A stretch of DNA of 57,053 nucleotides from a virus. The stretch is from positions 1-57,053 of IMG/VR virus record IMGVR_UViG_3300015206_000001, one strand, 5' to 3'. Under the pieces are notes generated by a model. That model did no database searches, was not told where the DNA came from, and worked only from the letters and a program-made list of their open reading frames with translations. Below, piece by piece: positions 1-8,051 of this stretch (positions within the stretch are counted from its first letter, which is position 1; every line of letters begins with the position of its first letter). The position numbers and the translations under genes are program-made.

Positions 1-142
1 TGATGGCGTGGCGCAAGCATCCGCCGCCGATCAGATAGGGTGTCGAATTCTGCAACAGCGTCGTCGGCACCAGGCCAGCGAACGGGTTCTGGCCAGATGT
101 GACTGGCTGGGATGACGCAGGCGTCAAACTATTGAAGAAGTT
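1..142. repeat. Terminal direct overlap, left copy (matches 56912-57053)
   Basis: These 142 bases recur at the right end with substitutions at base 6 (G; C at 56917) and base 129 (C; G at 57040), leaving a 122-bp identical core. Both differences change the encoded outer-membrane protein (Ala/Gly and Ser/Thr). The overlap is what a circular or circularly permuted molecule gives after linear assembly; the two variants suggest mixed templates. Confidence 0.9.
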
Positions 143-523
143 GTAGCCGAGGTGCGCCGTGACTTCGCCAGTTGCATGCGAGCCGGGAGACGCCACGCCT
201 TGACTGACGAACTCATAGCCCCACTGCGTCTGGATACCCGCGAGCAACTGGCCGGACCACACCTGATAACCGAGGCCGCCCTGCAGGCCGAGATCGTTGG
301 ACGCACTATTGCCAATGCCGGGTAAGGAAACGTTCTGGCTATAGTCGGTCAACGTGAACAGGCCGTAGAGGCCCGAGCAATTGCCCGCCGTACAATTCAG
401 AGGCGCGACAGCAGGCGCCTTCATCGCATAGGCGTTGGTCGGGCTGTTGATGTCCCCCGCAAAGGCGGACGCGAGCATTCCGATCGAGGCAGTCAAGGCA
501 AGCATCATCGTTCGCATTTTCAT
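1..523 (-). CDS. Outer-membrane beta-barrel-like protein, N-terminal part (continues at right end)
   Basis: ATG at 523 follows an AGGAGA ribosome site. The first ~22 residues form a signal peptide (KMR, then a hydrophobic stretch ending AFA-GD). The mature part alternates short polar/aromatic strands (GLYGLFTLTDYSQ, GYQVWSGQLLAG) in the style of small porin or Omp31-like barrels of Rhizobiales. The reading frame runs off base 1. Joined through the 142-bp end overlap with 56757-57053 it gives a protein of about 225 residues. It lies downstream of the lysis genes and is not an obvious virion part, so a moron altering the lysogen surface (receptor masking, superinfection exclusion) is plausible; this role is inferred. 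Barrel assignment is from pattern only. Confidence 0.7.
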   Translation of the reverse strand, partial: MKMRTMMLALTASIGMLASAFAGDINSPTNAYAMKAPAVAPLNCTAGNCSGLYGLFTLTDYSQNVSLPGIGNSASNDLGLQGGLGYQVWSGQLLAGIQTQWGYEFVSQGVASPGSHATGEVTAHLGYNFFNSLTPASSQPVTSGQNPFAGLVPTTLLQNSTPYLIGGGCLRHAI

Positions 524-662
524 ACGTCTTCTCCTGGTTGATATTTTAGGAAGGTGGTCCGAGACAATGACCGGCATCGCGCGCGGCGTTACCTGTCAGG
601 TCATCTTCCAGTTTTAGCGCGGCACTGGAAAAGCCGGGGTGACCGTTCCGGTGATTTAAAAT

Positions 663-890
663 TTACTTCGGCGGAGAAATCAGCGGGCCCGGCGAATTCG
701 ACGAAATCGCCGCCTGCCCGGTCATGATCGTGGTGCCGATAAAGGCGAGAAGATTGCACCAGCTCGTAACGTAGGGCGCCCAGTCGGCCGGGATAATCCC
801 CGTCAACGACACCGTGCCGTGGCCGATGGCCTGCTCGATCGTAACCAGCAAGCCGAGATACATGATGTACTTTGGATCGATGCCTTTCAT
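663..890 (-). CDS. Small membrane protein, holin candidate
   Basis: 75 residues from ATG at 890, preceded by an AAGGAAG site; an upstream in-frame ATG at 923 would overlap the previous gene and lacks a site. Two hydrophobic segments (about residues 8-22 and 42-60) are separated by a short loop with Asp and Pro. Small size, two membrane passes and position in the lysis cassette suggest a holin, but several other small membrane proteins nearby compete for that role. No family recognised. Confidence 0.6.
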   Translation of the reverse strand: MKGIDPKYIMYLGLLVTIEQAIGHGTVSLTGIIPADWAPYVTSWCNLLAFIGTTIMTGQAAISSNSPGPLISPPK

Positions 891-906
891 AGTGATGCTT
901 CCTTTT

Positions 907-1395
907 CTAGTGGTCGATTTCAACGTGGGTTGAGAGAACGAGAAGAAGATCGCGCGGAGAGATCAGATGCGCCGGCACCGCCAGCGGCCACTGGAAGAAA
1001 CCACTTTTGCGAAGCGCCAGCGTCATCGCTGCAGAGCAGATCGAATGGCCGAAATCGTGGAAATCGACCGGCAGCACATAATCGAGGATTGACCGGATGT
1101 CATAAGGCTGACCGATCAGCGAACCGACGTAGGCATAGAAAATCGCGGCTTGCGTCTCGGTCGACTGCAGATCGATGAACAGCTCATGCGCAAGGTACGA
1201 TTTGTCGTAGCCGGGATCCCTGACTAGCATTCCACCCTCGGCGTGCTGGCCCGCGTACTTGCCCTCCGGCGTGACGCATTCGACGTGAGACGGCGTGAAC
1301 GGCATGCAAATCTGCGATCGCAGGATGATCGCGAGCGAAATGTCGTCCTTGCCGGCAACGAAGCGGAGACGGAGCACGCTCACGACATCCGCCAC
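907..1395 (-). CDS. Permuted papain-fold (YiiX/NlpC-P60-like) putative hydrolase
   Basis: 162 residues. An N-terminal SHVEC motif supplies a candidate catalytic His, and a downstream HSICSAAM motif supplies the Cys. This His-before-Cys order is that of the permuted NlpC/P60 (YiiX/YaeF-like) papain fold. Such enzymes cleave peptide or amide bonds in cell walls or lipids. It starts inside the end of the 54-residue membrane protein (16-bp overlap) and sits three genes after the endolysin, so a role in lysis or wall processing is reasonable. Assignment is from motif order alone. Confidence 0.5.
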   Translation of the reverse strand: MADVVSVLRLRFVAGKDDISLAIILRSQICMPFTPSHVECVTPEGKYAGQHAEGGMLVRDPGYDKSYLAHELFIDLQSTETQAAIFYAYVGSLIGQPYDIRSILDYVLPVDFHDFGHSICSAAMTLALRKSGFFQWPLAVPAHLISPRDLLLVLSTHVEIDH

Positions 1396-1544
1396 GATAT
1401 GAGCTTGTAGACGTCCAGGATCATCACAATCCCAAAGAACTCGAGATAGAGAGCGAAGACGATCACGGGGATGAGAGGCAGAAGCGCGAGCAGCAGATAG
1501 CCGCCGCCGTGCGCATCGGCCAATTTTGTAAGCCTGTCGCTCAT
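1380..1544 (-). CDS. 54-residue single-pass membrane protein
   Basis: A short gene starting with ATG at 1544 after AGGGGAATAAAG and ending with TGA at 1380, overlapping the start of the papain-fold gene. Residues 16-42 are a long uninterrupted hydrophobic stretch (YLLLALLPLIPVIVFALYL) after a short charged N-terminus. It could be a holin, antiholin or inner-membrane spanin component. There is no homology I recognise; the tight overlap and ribosome site are the case for it being real. Confidence 0.6.
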   Translation of the reverse strand: MSDRLTKLADAHGGGYLLLALLPLIPVIVFALYLEFFGIVMILDVYKLISWRMS

Positions 1545-1549
1545 GAACT

Positions 1550-1765
1550 TTATTCCCCTTCGAGATCGGGATTGTCGGCGATCGCCTTCATGGCCATGCC
1601 GTAAGCCTCGATATTGTTGGCCAACACCCTGCGAAACTTGGCGTCGGCGGCTGGACGATCAGGACGATCCAGCGCCAGGTTGAAGATCAGGACGTTGGTG
1701 TATTCCTGCGTCAGCGAGTTGGCGAAGGCGTCGTCGACCGCCTTCCGTGCATCGGCGCGTTTCAC
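1550..1765 (-). CDS. Hypothetical protein in lysis region
   Basis: 71 residues, GTG start at 1765 only three bases after the stop of the upstream gene and six bases before the start of the next. It is soluble, charged and probably helical (RADARKAVDDAFANSL, MAMKAIADNP). No family recognised. Confidence 0.55.
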   Translation of the reverse strand: MKRADARKAVDDAFANSLTQEYTNVLIFNLALDRPDRPAADAKFRRVLANNIEAYGMAMKAIADNPDLEGE

Positions 1766-1768
1766 GGC

Positions 1769-1999
1769 TCAACCGTTGACAATGAAGAACATCGCCGCCT
1801 CGAGCAGCGACGGCACAAGCAGGCAAATCCAGCCGAACAGCCAGCGGCCGCGGCGCTGCCACAACAGCGCCAGCATCACGCCGACGTAGATGTGCGCGGC
1901 TGCGATGAAGACCATCGGCCAGGAATGGCCGACCGTCGGCACGTAAAGCCGGACAACAGTGAACGCGGCCGCGATCAGCAGCAAAAGCAGATTTTGCAT
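1769..1999 (-). CDS. Two- to three-pass small membrane protein, holin candidate
   Basis: 76 residues from ATG at 1999 preceded by GAGGACG; the longer open frame upstream overlaps the endolysin end and is unlikely to be used. Hydrophobic segments at about residues 2-18, 24-45 and 55-75 suggest two or three passes. It is the first gene after the endolysin, the usual holin position, and is the best holin candidate in the cassette. Confidence 0.6.
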   Translation of the reverse strand: MQNLLLLLIAAAFTVVRLYVPTVGHSWPMVFIAAAHIYVGVMLALLWQRRGRWLFGWICLLVPSLLEAAMFFIVNG

Positions 2000-2040
2000 G
2001 ACGTCCTCGTAGGGTTTAGGGAAATAGATTCGCGAGCCGG

Positions 2041-2718
2041 TTACGCAACACCGAGCATGTGTTTCCACATCTTGATCGAGGCCTCGCGCTGTGCGAGCCC
2101 GATCAGGCCGCCGTTGAGATGGCGCGTTTCGTTGACCTCATCGTCGCGCGCAGCCCAGGTCAGGCATTTGCAGATCGCGACGAAGTCGACGAGGCCGCAG
2201 GCGAGGAAATATCGGTTGTCGTTGATGAGCTCCGGATGGTTGAGCAGATCGAGCTTCATCGCTTCGCCGAGGATCCCGTAGGCATCCCGGCCTGTCGTCT
2301 GCGCCGGTCCCCTCCCCCGGTAGTTCCAGCCGTCATTGGTGCCGGGCCGGTTGCCCATCCGGCCGTTATAAGCTTGGTTCGCAATCATCACCGGCTGGTG
2401 CTGCATTTCCAGCGCCTGCTCAAGCGTGAAGTGCAGCGGCCACTGCGCGTGCAGCTGCGCCGCGCGGTAGTTCAGGTTCTCTTCGACCTCGAAACCGCCG
2501 CCGCATTCTTCGGTGAACTCGCCCATCATGTTGGCGATTTCCAACTCGGTGCCGACGCCGGACTTGGAGAACAGCGCCGGCGCCTGCTCGATCATGGCTT
2601 CCGCAAGACCCTTGATGTGCATGTCGGCATGCGGCCACAGCTTGCGCAGTGCCGGACCAAATTTCGGCAACGCGGTAGCGGCCGCGGAAGCGGCCGCGGA
2701 AGCGGTTGGGTCGGTCAT
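2041..2718 (-). CDS. Endolysin, GH19 chitinase/lysozyme-like
   Basis: 225 residues, ATG after GGAGACATCCC. The fold signature of GH19-type phage lysozymes is clear: an early NMMGEFTEECGGG segment carrying the general-acid Glu region, NLNYRAAQL, then YNGRMGN and NYRGRGPAQTTGRDAY, the substrate-groove region. The first 20 residues are an Ala-rich extension. It would cut the peptidoglycan glycan backbone at the end of infection, released by one of the small membrane proteins just downstream. No signal peptide is visible, so a holin is expected to be needed. Confidence 0.85.
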   Translation of the reverse strand: MTDPTASAAASAAATALPKFGPALRKLWPHADMHIKGLAEAMIEQAPALFSKSGVGTELEIANMMGEFTEECGGGFEVEENLNYRAAQLHAQWPLHFTLEQALEMQHQPVMIANQAYNGRMGNRPGTNDGWNYRGRGPAQTTGRDAYGILGEAMKLDLLNHPELINDNRYFLACGLVDFVAICKCLTWAARDDEVNETRHLNGGLIGLAQREASIKMWKHMLGVA

Positions 2719-2742
2719 GGGATGTCTCCGAACGATTATTTT

Positions 2743-3093
2743 TTAGGAGGCGAACAGGCTTCGCTGCACCTCGATGGTGCCGGTCCACATCGTGTCGACG
2801 TCGGATGATGACGTCGTGGCGCGCATCTGATCGTTATAGCGGCCAACCGGGAGAGCCCCGGATTGGGCCGAAGTCACCGCGATCAAACAGAGGCCGCCCG
2901 GCGCATCGATGATGCTGATGCCGTTTCCAATCGTCAGATCGAAAATCACATTGCCGGCGCAGTCAACCATCTTCCATTCCAGTGCCGCGGTGGTCAGGTC
3001 GAAGGCGCTGCCGTCGGCATTATAAAGCGTGCCCGCAATCTTCCAGGTGTCGCCACGATAAAAAGCAGCCGGCGGATGCAGCGAGGCCGTCAT
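2743..3093 (-). CDS. Tail/baseplate-associated beta-sandwich protein
   Basis: 116 residues. The pattern (FYRGDTWKIAGTLYNADGS, then VIFDLTIGNGI and GRYNDQMRA near the end) resembles the small Ig-like domain of baseplate-upper or fibre-assembly proteins that often follows fibre genes. It lies between the repeat-built tail protein and the endolysin. A structural role at the tail tip is inferred from position and fold pattern. Confidence 0.5.
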   Translation of the reverse strand: MTASLHPPAAFYRGDTWKIAGTLYNADGSAFDLTTAALEWKMVDCAGNVIFDLTIGNGISIIDAPGGLCLIAVTSAQSGALPVGRYNDQMRATTSSSDVDTMWTGTIEVQRSLFAS

Positions 3094-3114
3094 TCACATC
3101 TCCCCGAAATTCTT

Positions 3115-5196
3115 TCAGGCGCGACCCCTGAAAGAGGCCTCGCGCGCAGCACCCACAAAATTACCCTGCCGCACCACACCGGTAAAAAAGATCGCGTCGG
3201 TCAGATCCATACTGATCAACACCGTCAGGATACCAGCCGATATCTGCGCGGATGCTCCGGAAAGACCCACGTTGCCCGGCGTGACGGGCGAGATGAATCC
3301 AGCGAGCGCCGCAATCGATGCGCCCGACAGCGCGATTGTGACCCCTTCCCCGAATCCGCCGGCATTCACCTGGACGCCGATGCCGGGCAGAACGATCGAA
3401 CTTTGAAGCGCGAGGCCGCCGGCCGCGATCGTGGCGGGCGCGCCTGGCAGATGGACTGCCTCGGAGCGGGCAAAGTTGCCGGGGTTGGCATTGGCGGCCG
3501 CGCCCGCGAGAGCCAATGCCAGTCCGCTGAAAGCGGTAATGGAGCCGGCCGCAGCGCTTGCCGAGACACCTGTCAGCGCCGCGGTCGCAGCGTCCGCGAA
3601 CGATCCTACCCCACTCGATGCCGCGGCGCCCACAAGCGAAACATTGCCGCCGCTGCTGGTCGACGGCGAGAGCGTTCCGGCGGCGCTGGCGAGTGACGCG
3701 CCGCTCAGCGCCTTTGCGATCGCCTCAGCAAGTGTACCGGCAGCGCTCGATGCCGCAGCACCTGGCAGCGCAACGCTGTCGGTCTCGGAGAAGGAGCCGG
3801 CCGAGCCAGACACTCCGGCGCCGGAAAGTGCCTTGACGATGGCGTCGACGAAGATGCCGCTTGCCATATTCGCCCCTGCGCCCGGAAGCGCGAGGCCATC
3901 CGCCTCGGAGAAGACGCCCGCTGCGATGGACGCCGAGACTCCACTGAGACCTAGCACCAGGGCGTCGGCCAGCGTTCCAGCCGAAGCCGCCACGCCGGCG
4001 CCGGTTAGAACCGTTGCGATCGCATCCGCCAAGGTGCCGGCCGAAGCTGAAACTCCCGCGCCCGACAGATTGACGTTATCGTTGCTGCCCGTGGTAACCG
4101 TGAATGCGCCGGCGGCCGAAACGAGACCAGTGCCGCCACTCGCCAGGATGACGACGGTATCGTCTACCCCGGCAGCTGCTGCGGTCATGCCCGCGCCGAC
4201 CAGAGCGTCGCTGATCGCTTTCGCCAGAGATCCCGCCGAGATGGACGCGCCCGCGCCTGGTAGTGTCACGCTGGCATTGTTGCCGGCGCTTAGCGTTCCC
4301 GCCGCCGACGTCGCGCCGGCGCCAGGTAATACCTTGGCCTCGGCGATCGCGAGCGATCCCGCGGCGCTTGAAAGCCCAATTCCAAACAGAGCGACGGTTC
4401 CGGGCGTTCCCAGCGCCCCGGCCGACGATGATATGCCGGCGCCGGTCAGCGCCTTCGCAACCGTATCGCCGAATGAACCTGCCGCGCTGGTGACGCCAGC
4501 GCCGGTCAGGTTGACGTTGGTTCCACCGCTCGCCGCCTTAAGCGCTAAGACAAGAGCGTCAGCAACACCGGCGACACTCTGCGTCCAAGTTCCCGCGACT
4601 GAGCCTGCGGTGGATTGAATCTTGTATTGATGACCGAATGGAAACGTGCCGCTCGACGGATTGATGTCGAGCGCCGTAAATCCGGTGCCTTGCGTGAATG
4701 GCGCGCCGCTGACGTTCTCGTCGTAAAACGCCGAATATATCAGATCGCCGTTGGTAGTCGTCGTGATACTACCGGACGTGACCGCGTCCGTGCTTGTGCT
4801 GCCACCGGTAACCTGGCTGGTTGAGCCATCAATCGCTGACGTCGTCGCGACGCCGGAAAACTCGGCAATTGCGATAGCTCGAAATGCAATGCTGCCGCTC
4901 CCACTGAAGTTAGCGGTAACTGTCGTCGGCCCGTTAGTAATGTTTTCAAGATGAAACAACGCCACAAATTGTGTGGCACCAGAGTCAAACAGCTTGGCGA
5001 CGACGTTGTAAAGGTTTCCCTTGTTATCGGTTACATTGGTAAGATCATCGACACCGCCGCCGCCTTCAGCATACGTCAGCGTCCCGGCAACGGCACCGCC
5101 CGATGTGACGGCAGAGCCAAACGGGACTGCTACAGTACTTCCACCTACGTTTTCGCCGTCTGCGCTAATCGCATGTTGAACAAGTGCAATACTCAT
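3115..5196 (-). CDS. Large tail protein built of ~20-residue tandem repeats
   Basis: 693 residues starting in an ATGA overlap with the upstream glycoside hydrolase gene. Residues 1-220 are a beta-rich domain (VQHAISADGEN, LFHLENITNGPTTVTANFSG, IAIAEFSGVATTSAIDG). From about residue 225 to 665 come some twenty copies of a degenerate unit, L-x-G-A-x-x-x-x-x-A-G-x-L/F-x-x-A-x-x-x-A, almost without charge or Cys. The tail end (VVRQGNFVGAAREASFRGRA) is basic. Similar Gly/Ala repeats occur in other phage tail proteins. It probably forms an extended beta-structured fibre or spike stalk. Confidence 0.7.
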   Translation of the reverse strand: MSIALVQHAISADGENVGGSTVAVPFGSAVTSGGAVAGTLTYAEGGGGVDDLTNVTDNKGNLYNVVAKLFDSGATQFVALFHLENITNGPTTVTANFSGSGSIAFRAIAIAEFSGVATTSAIDGSTSQVTGGSTSTDAVTSGSITTTTNGDLIYSAFYDENVSGAPFTQGTGFTALDINPSSGTFPFGHQYKIQSTAGSVAGTWTQSVAGVADALVLALKAASGGTNVNLTGAGVTSAAGSFGDTVAKALTGAGISSSAGALGTPGTVALFGIGLSSAAGSLAIAEAKVLPGAGATSAAGTLSAGNNASVTLPGAGASISAGSLAKAISDALVGAGMTAAAAGVDDTVVILASGGTGLVSAAGAFTVTTGSNDNVNLSGAGVSASAGTLADAIATVLTGAGVAASAGTLADALVLGLSGVSASIAAGVFSEADGLALPGAGANMASGIFVDAIVKALSGAGVSGSAGSFSETDSVALPGAAASSAAGTLAEAIAKALSGASLASAAGTLSPSTSSGGNVSLVGAAASSGVGSFADAATAALTGVSASAAAGSITAFSGLALALAGAAANANPGNFARSEAVHLPGAPATIAAGGLALQSSIVLPGIGVQVNAGGFGEGVTIALSGASIAALAGFISPVTPGNVGLSGASAQISAGILTVLISMDLTDAIFFTGVVRQGNFVGAAREASFRGRA

Positions 5197-6569
5197 GTGC
5201 CCGGCGTCCTAAACGCAGCCGCAGCGCTGTCAATCACCAAAACCCAATCGTTCGAATCCGGGGACGTGAAGTTATGCGTCCCTGTGTTGGCGATATTTCC
5301 GATCGCCGTTACCGCTCCCGTCATTGGATTGAACCAATTGCAATTCGCAAAGCCGCTGGCATCCGTGATCTTGGTCATATCGATAGTCACCGTCTGGTTA
5401 GACGGCAAATAGGCGATGATCGTCTGACCATCATTCGTGCGCGCGCATACCGAGCCGTTGGTCGATCCGGTCGTCATCACGGCATTCGAGATGTCGGGGA
5501 CGAGAAGATTATGCCGCCGAGAGCGAAACAGTTTCCCCATCCGTTGCAGATCGGTCGATCCTTGCGACGAGAGTTGTCCCTGCCATGGCGACAGGGTGGC
5601 CGTGGCCGTGTCCTGTGAATTAGCCGAACCAAAGGGCCAGATTGCGGCGTTGCCGAACATATAGCCAAGCGTGCAGCCGCCAAGGATCGAATTATAAGCC
5701 TCTCCCCTTAGCTGCGCAGCGGTGACAGAATCTCCCTCGTAATCTGTCTCCCCCATGAAGCACGGGAAACCTTCGGGGTAACAGCGCTGTGCACCTGCAA
5801 GCACGGCGGCCTGATGCTGATAAACCCAATTCACGCTTAGCCATGACGGCACAGAGCCCAAACCCGCCGTCAATCCCTCGGAGCTTGAATACCCTCCATT
5901 TGGCGCGGCGCCGATCACATCGCTGAACCTACACGCTTCCAGCATGAACAAATGATTGCCAGTGTCTGCGGATTTCAGCGCCGTCGCAAATATGTTGATT
6001 TGAGAATAGAGCCCCGAAATGTTCGGGTCGGCGTCACCGCCGATCAGCCAAATAAGATTTGGAAATCCGCCGTAACGAGCCCCAAGAAAATTTGCATAGC
6101 CCTGCAAGGTTGCCGTGCTAGCGGCTTGCACGGAAGTTAGATAACCGCTGGTCCCGTTGAGACCAACAAACATGGGATTGAACACAACGGTCATTCCCCA
6201 CGCAAGGCATCGCTGCATCACATGATCGACGTAATTCCAGTAGGCCGTCTGCGACGACATGCCGAGAAAGTCGCCGCCGCTGAAAGGCGCGTCGCCATTG
6301 GCGTTGTTCGGCGGACTGGAGGAATAGATGTTATCGACCGGATACCACCAGATGATGTTGATGCCTCGCGAAGCCCGGTCCGATAGGTACTGTTCGACCT
6401 GGGCGGCAACGAGCTGCACCACCATGCCTTGTGGCGCATCGCCTAACCCAAAACACGGATTGCCGTTCTGATCTTCGAAATATTTCTTCGTCGCGTCAAG
6501 CCCGACGGGAAAGAGGCGCGCCGTGGGATCGCGCGCTCCGCTCGACGCACTTTTAACTCCGAACGACAC
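5193..6569 (-). CDS. Apiosidase-like (DUF4038) glycoside hydrolase, putative tail depolymerase
   Basis: 458 residues, GTG start at 6569 with GAGGT upstream. Residues ~28-50 match the DUF4038 opening (KYFEDQNGNPCFGLGDAPQG). Further family-like blocks are NIIWWYPVDN, FPNLIWLIGGDADP and CFMGETDYEG, whose Glu is a likely catalytic residue. The last ~90 residues (ICARTNDGQTIIAYLP, NWFNPMTGAV) match the beta-sandwich that usually follows this domain. Family members hydrolyse plant or microbial polysaccharides. It overlaps the repeat-protein gene and follows another tail protein, so a virion-borne enzyme against capsule or exopolysaccharide is the natural reading; substrate unknown. Confidence 0.75.
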   Translation of the reverse strand: MSFGVKSASSGARDPTARLFPVGLDATKKYFEDQNGNPCFGLGDAPQGMVVQLVAAQVEQYLSDRASRGINIIWWYPVDNIYSSSPPNNANGDAPFSGGDFLGMSSQTAYWNYVDHVMQRCLAWGMTVVFNPMFVGLNGTSGYLTSVQAASTATLQGYANFLGARYGGFPNLIWLIGGDADPNISGLYSQINIFATALKSADTGNHLFMLEACRFSDVIGAAPNGGYSSSEGLTAGLGSVPSWLSVNWVYQHQAAVLAGAQRCYPEGFPCFMGETDYEGDSVTAAQLRGEAYNSILGGCTLGYMFGNAAIWPFGSANSQDTATATLSPWQGQLSSQGSTDLQRMGKLFRSRRHNLLVPDISNAVMTTGSTNGSVCARTNDGQTIIAYLPSNQTVTIDMTKITDASGFANCNWFNPMTGAVTAIGNIANTGTHNFTSPDSNDWVLVIDSAAAAFRTPGT

Positions 6570-6591
6570 GAACTGTACCTCACCGATCCGA

Positions 6592-7437
6592 TCAGTTGAT
6601 GCGGATCAAGCCCGTGGTGCCATCCTGCGTCGGCGGGGTCAGCGTCAGCGTGCCGGCCGTGACCGACTGCGTACCGCCGAGGTCGTGCACTGAAACCACG
6701 CGGTTGATGGCGCTGCCGGAGGCATTCGGGGTGATGCCGTTGGCCGCTGCACCAAGACGCACGGTCTTGTTGTAGATGACGAAGTCGACAACGGAGATCG
6801 TGGCGCCGGTCCACTGGATGGTGTTGGTGAAGGATACCGCCGCCGACGTTGTCGGGTTGGTCGCAACCGGGCTCGCGTTCGTCAGCGCCAGGCCGCCGGA
6901 GGTGTAGCCGGTGCCGGTGACTTCGTCGGTGCCGACGTTGGTCGTGCTTGGCGTGCCGGTGCCAGGCGTGCCGACGTTTTTCAAGGTGGTGTCATAGGTT
7001 CCAGAAGGCGATGCCGACTTGATCAGCAGCCCCATGAACGAGTCGCCGGTAAACGTGACCGTGGTGTTGACGGTGCCGGTATGTGCTTTGGAAACCGTGA
7101 CCTGGGTTTGGGAATCGATCGAGGCAACGATCGCGCCCGCGGCGATGTTGGTGCCCGATACCGGCATGCCGAGGGCAATGCCAGCGACCGACGATACGGT
7201 CAGCGGGAACGCACCCGACGTGCCGGTCGTCGAAGCCAGCGCGAGAGTCACCAGGAAGTTGTGGCCGGATTCGAAAATTTCCGACTTGAATGTCGTCGCG
7301 ATAGCGGTCGTCCCCGCAATGCTGAACAGAACAATGTGCGACGAGTCCAAAACACTGACGTCGAAGCCCAGGACCGCGATCGCTGCGATCAAGGTCAGTA
7401 CCACCATGCACGCAGCAAGATTGCCATATTTCTTCAT
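6592..7437 (-). CDS. Minor structural protein with N-terminal hydrophobic segment
   Basis: 281 residues. The segment from FKSEIFESGHNF, continued at SFMGLLIKSASPSGTYDTTL, TGTGYTSGGLAL, ATISVVDFVIYN and TLTLTPP, follows a pattern common in phage minor structural proteins. A beta module (LGMPVSGTNIAAGAIVASI) is inserted in it. The first 25 residues (MKKYGNLAACMVVLTLIAAI) look like a signal or membrane anchor, unusual for a virion protein and possibly an acquired leader. It lies between the tail-fibre region and the glycoside hydrolase gene. Confidence 0.6.
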   Translation of the reverse strand: MKKYGNLAACMVVLTLIAAIAVLGFDVSVLDSSHIVLFSIAGTTAIATTFKSEIFESGHNFLVTLALASTTGTSGAFPLTVSSVAGIALGMPVSGTNIAAGAIVASIDSQTQVTVSKAHTGTVNTTVTFTGDSFMGLLIKSASPSGTYDTTLKNVGTPGTGTPSTTNVGTDEVTGTGYTSGGLALTNASPVATNPTTSAAVSFTNTIQWTGATISVVDFVIYNKTVRLGAAANGITPNASGSAINRVVSVHDLGGTQSVTAGTLTLTPPTQDGTTGLIRIN

Positions 7438-7492
7438 GACTTTATTCCTTGAGAAAGATTGAAGGGGGAACTCTGACCGTGCGCTTCGGACA

Positions 7493-7993
7493 TCAGGAGG
7501 CGGCGATCCATGCCTTGACGTGCTCGCTGTCGGGATCGTGCTTGTCGGAGGGTTTCAGATCTGTGCCGTGGCCGATCTTGCCCCAGCGCGCGAACCAGTC
7601 GCGATGCATATGGTGGCCGATCTTCAGCCACTTTTCGACCGAGGCGTTGACGTAGCTCTCGATCTGAGCTGCCGTGAACCAGGAGGCAAAGGGCGAGGCT
7701 CCGATCGCGAGAATGATCTCGTGCTGCGCTTCGTTGAGGATCTCCGGATTGGCCACCTGCTCGGACGACAGGTGCGCGGTGCCATTGGCTTCGATCTCGC
7801 CATGCTCGAAGTCGGCGAGCTTGGCGAAGAACGCCTCCATGATCTCGGCGAGCTTGTTCTCGAGCTTGCGCCCGTCCATCGCCTGCTGGCTGGATGCATT
7901 GGCGCCGATATTGACGATGTCGGTCGCAACCGCGACCGCCAGCTTCTCGTTGGAATGCTTGCCGTGATTGGTGATCAAGACGCCGAGTTGCAT
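7493..7993 (-). CDS. Hypothetical protein in tail-fibre region
   Basis: 166 residues from ATG at 7993 after a strong AAGGAGATTTTC site. It is charged and mostly helical, with a His/Trp-rich C-terminal third (KWLKIGHHMHRDWFARWGKI). I do not recognise the family. Position between the fibre gene and minor structural gene suggests a virion component or fibre-assembly helper. Confidence 0.6.
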   Translation of the reverse strand: MQLGVLITNHGKHSNEKLAVAVATDIVNIGANASSQQAMDGRKLENKLAEIMEAFFAKLADFEHGEIEANGTAHLSSEQVANPEILNEAQHEIILAIGASPFASWFTAAQIESYVNASVEKWLKIGHHMHRDWFARWGKIGHGTDLKPSDKHDPDSEHVKAWIAAS

Positions 7994-8051
7994 GACGAAA
8001 ATCTCCTTGGTTTGAGGATTTTTTAAAAAGGGGGAAAGGTTGCGCGCTGGA

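Noticed and set aside
1-142. End overlap as physical terminal repeat of the virion DNA
   Set aside because: It cuts a protein gene and has assembly-like length; a GpA-type terminase predicts cos ends elsewhere. A circular assembly is simpler.
3115-5196. Repeat-rich gene as non-coding satellite DNA
   Set aside because: A single 693-codon frame with N-terminal domain, coupled start and period matching a protein repeat argues for coding.
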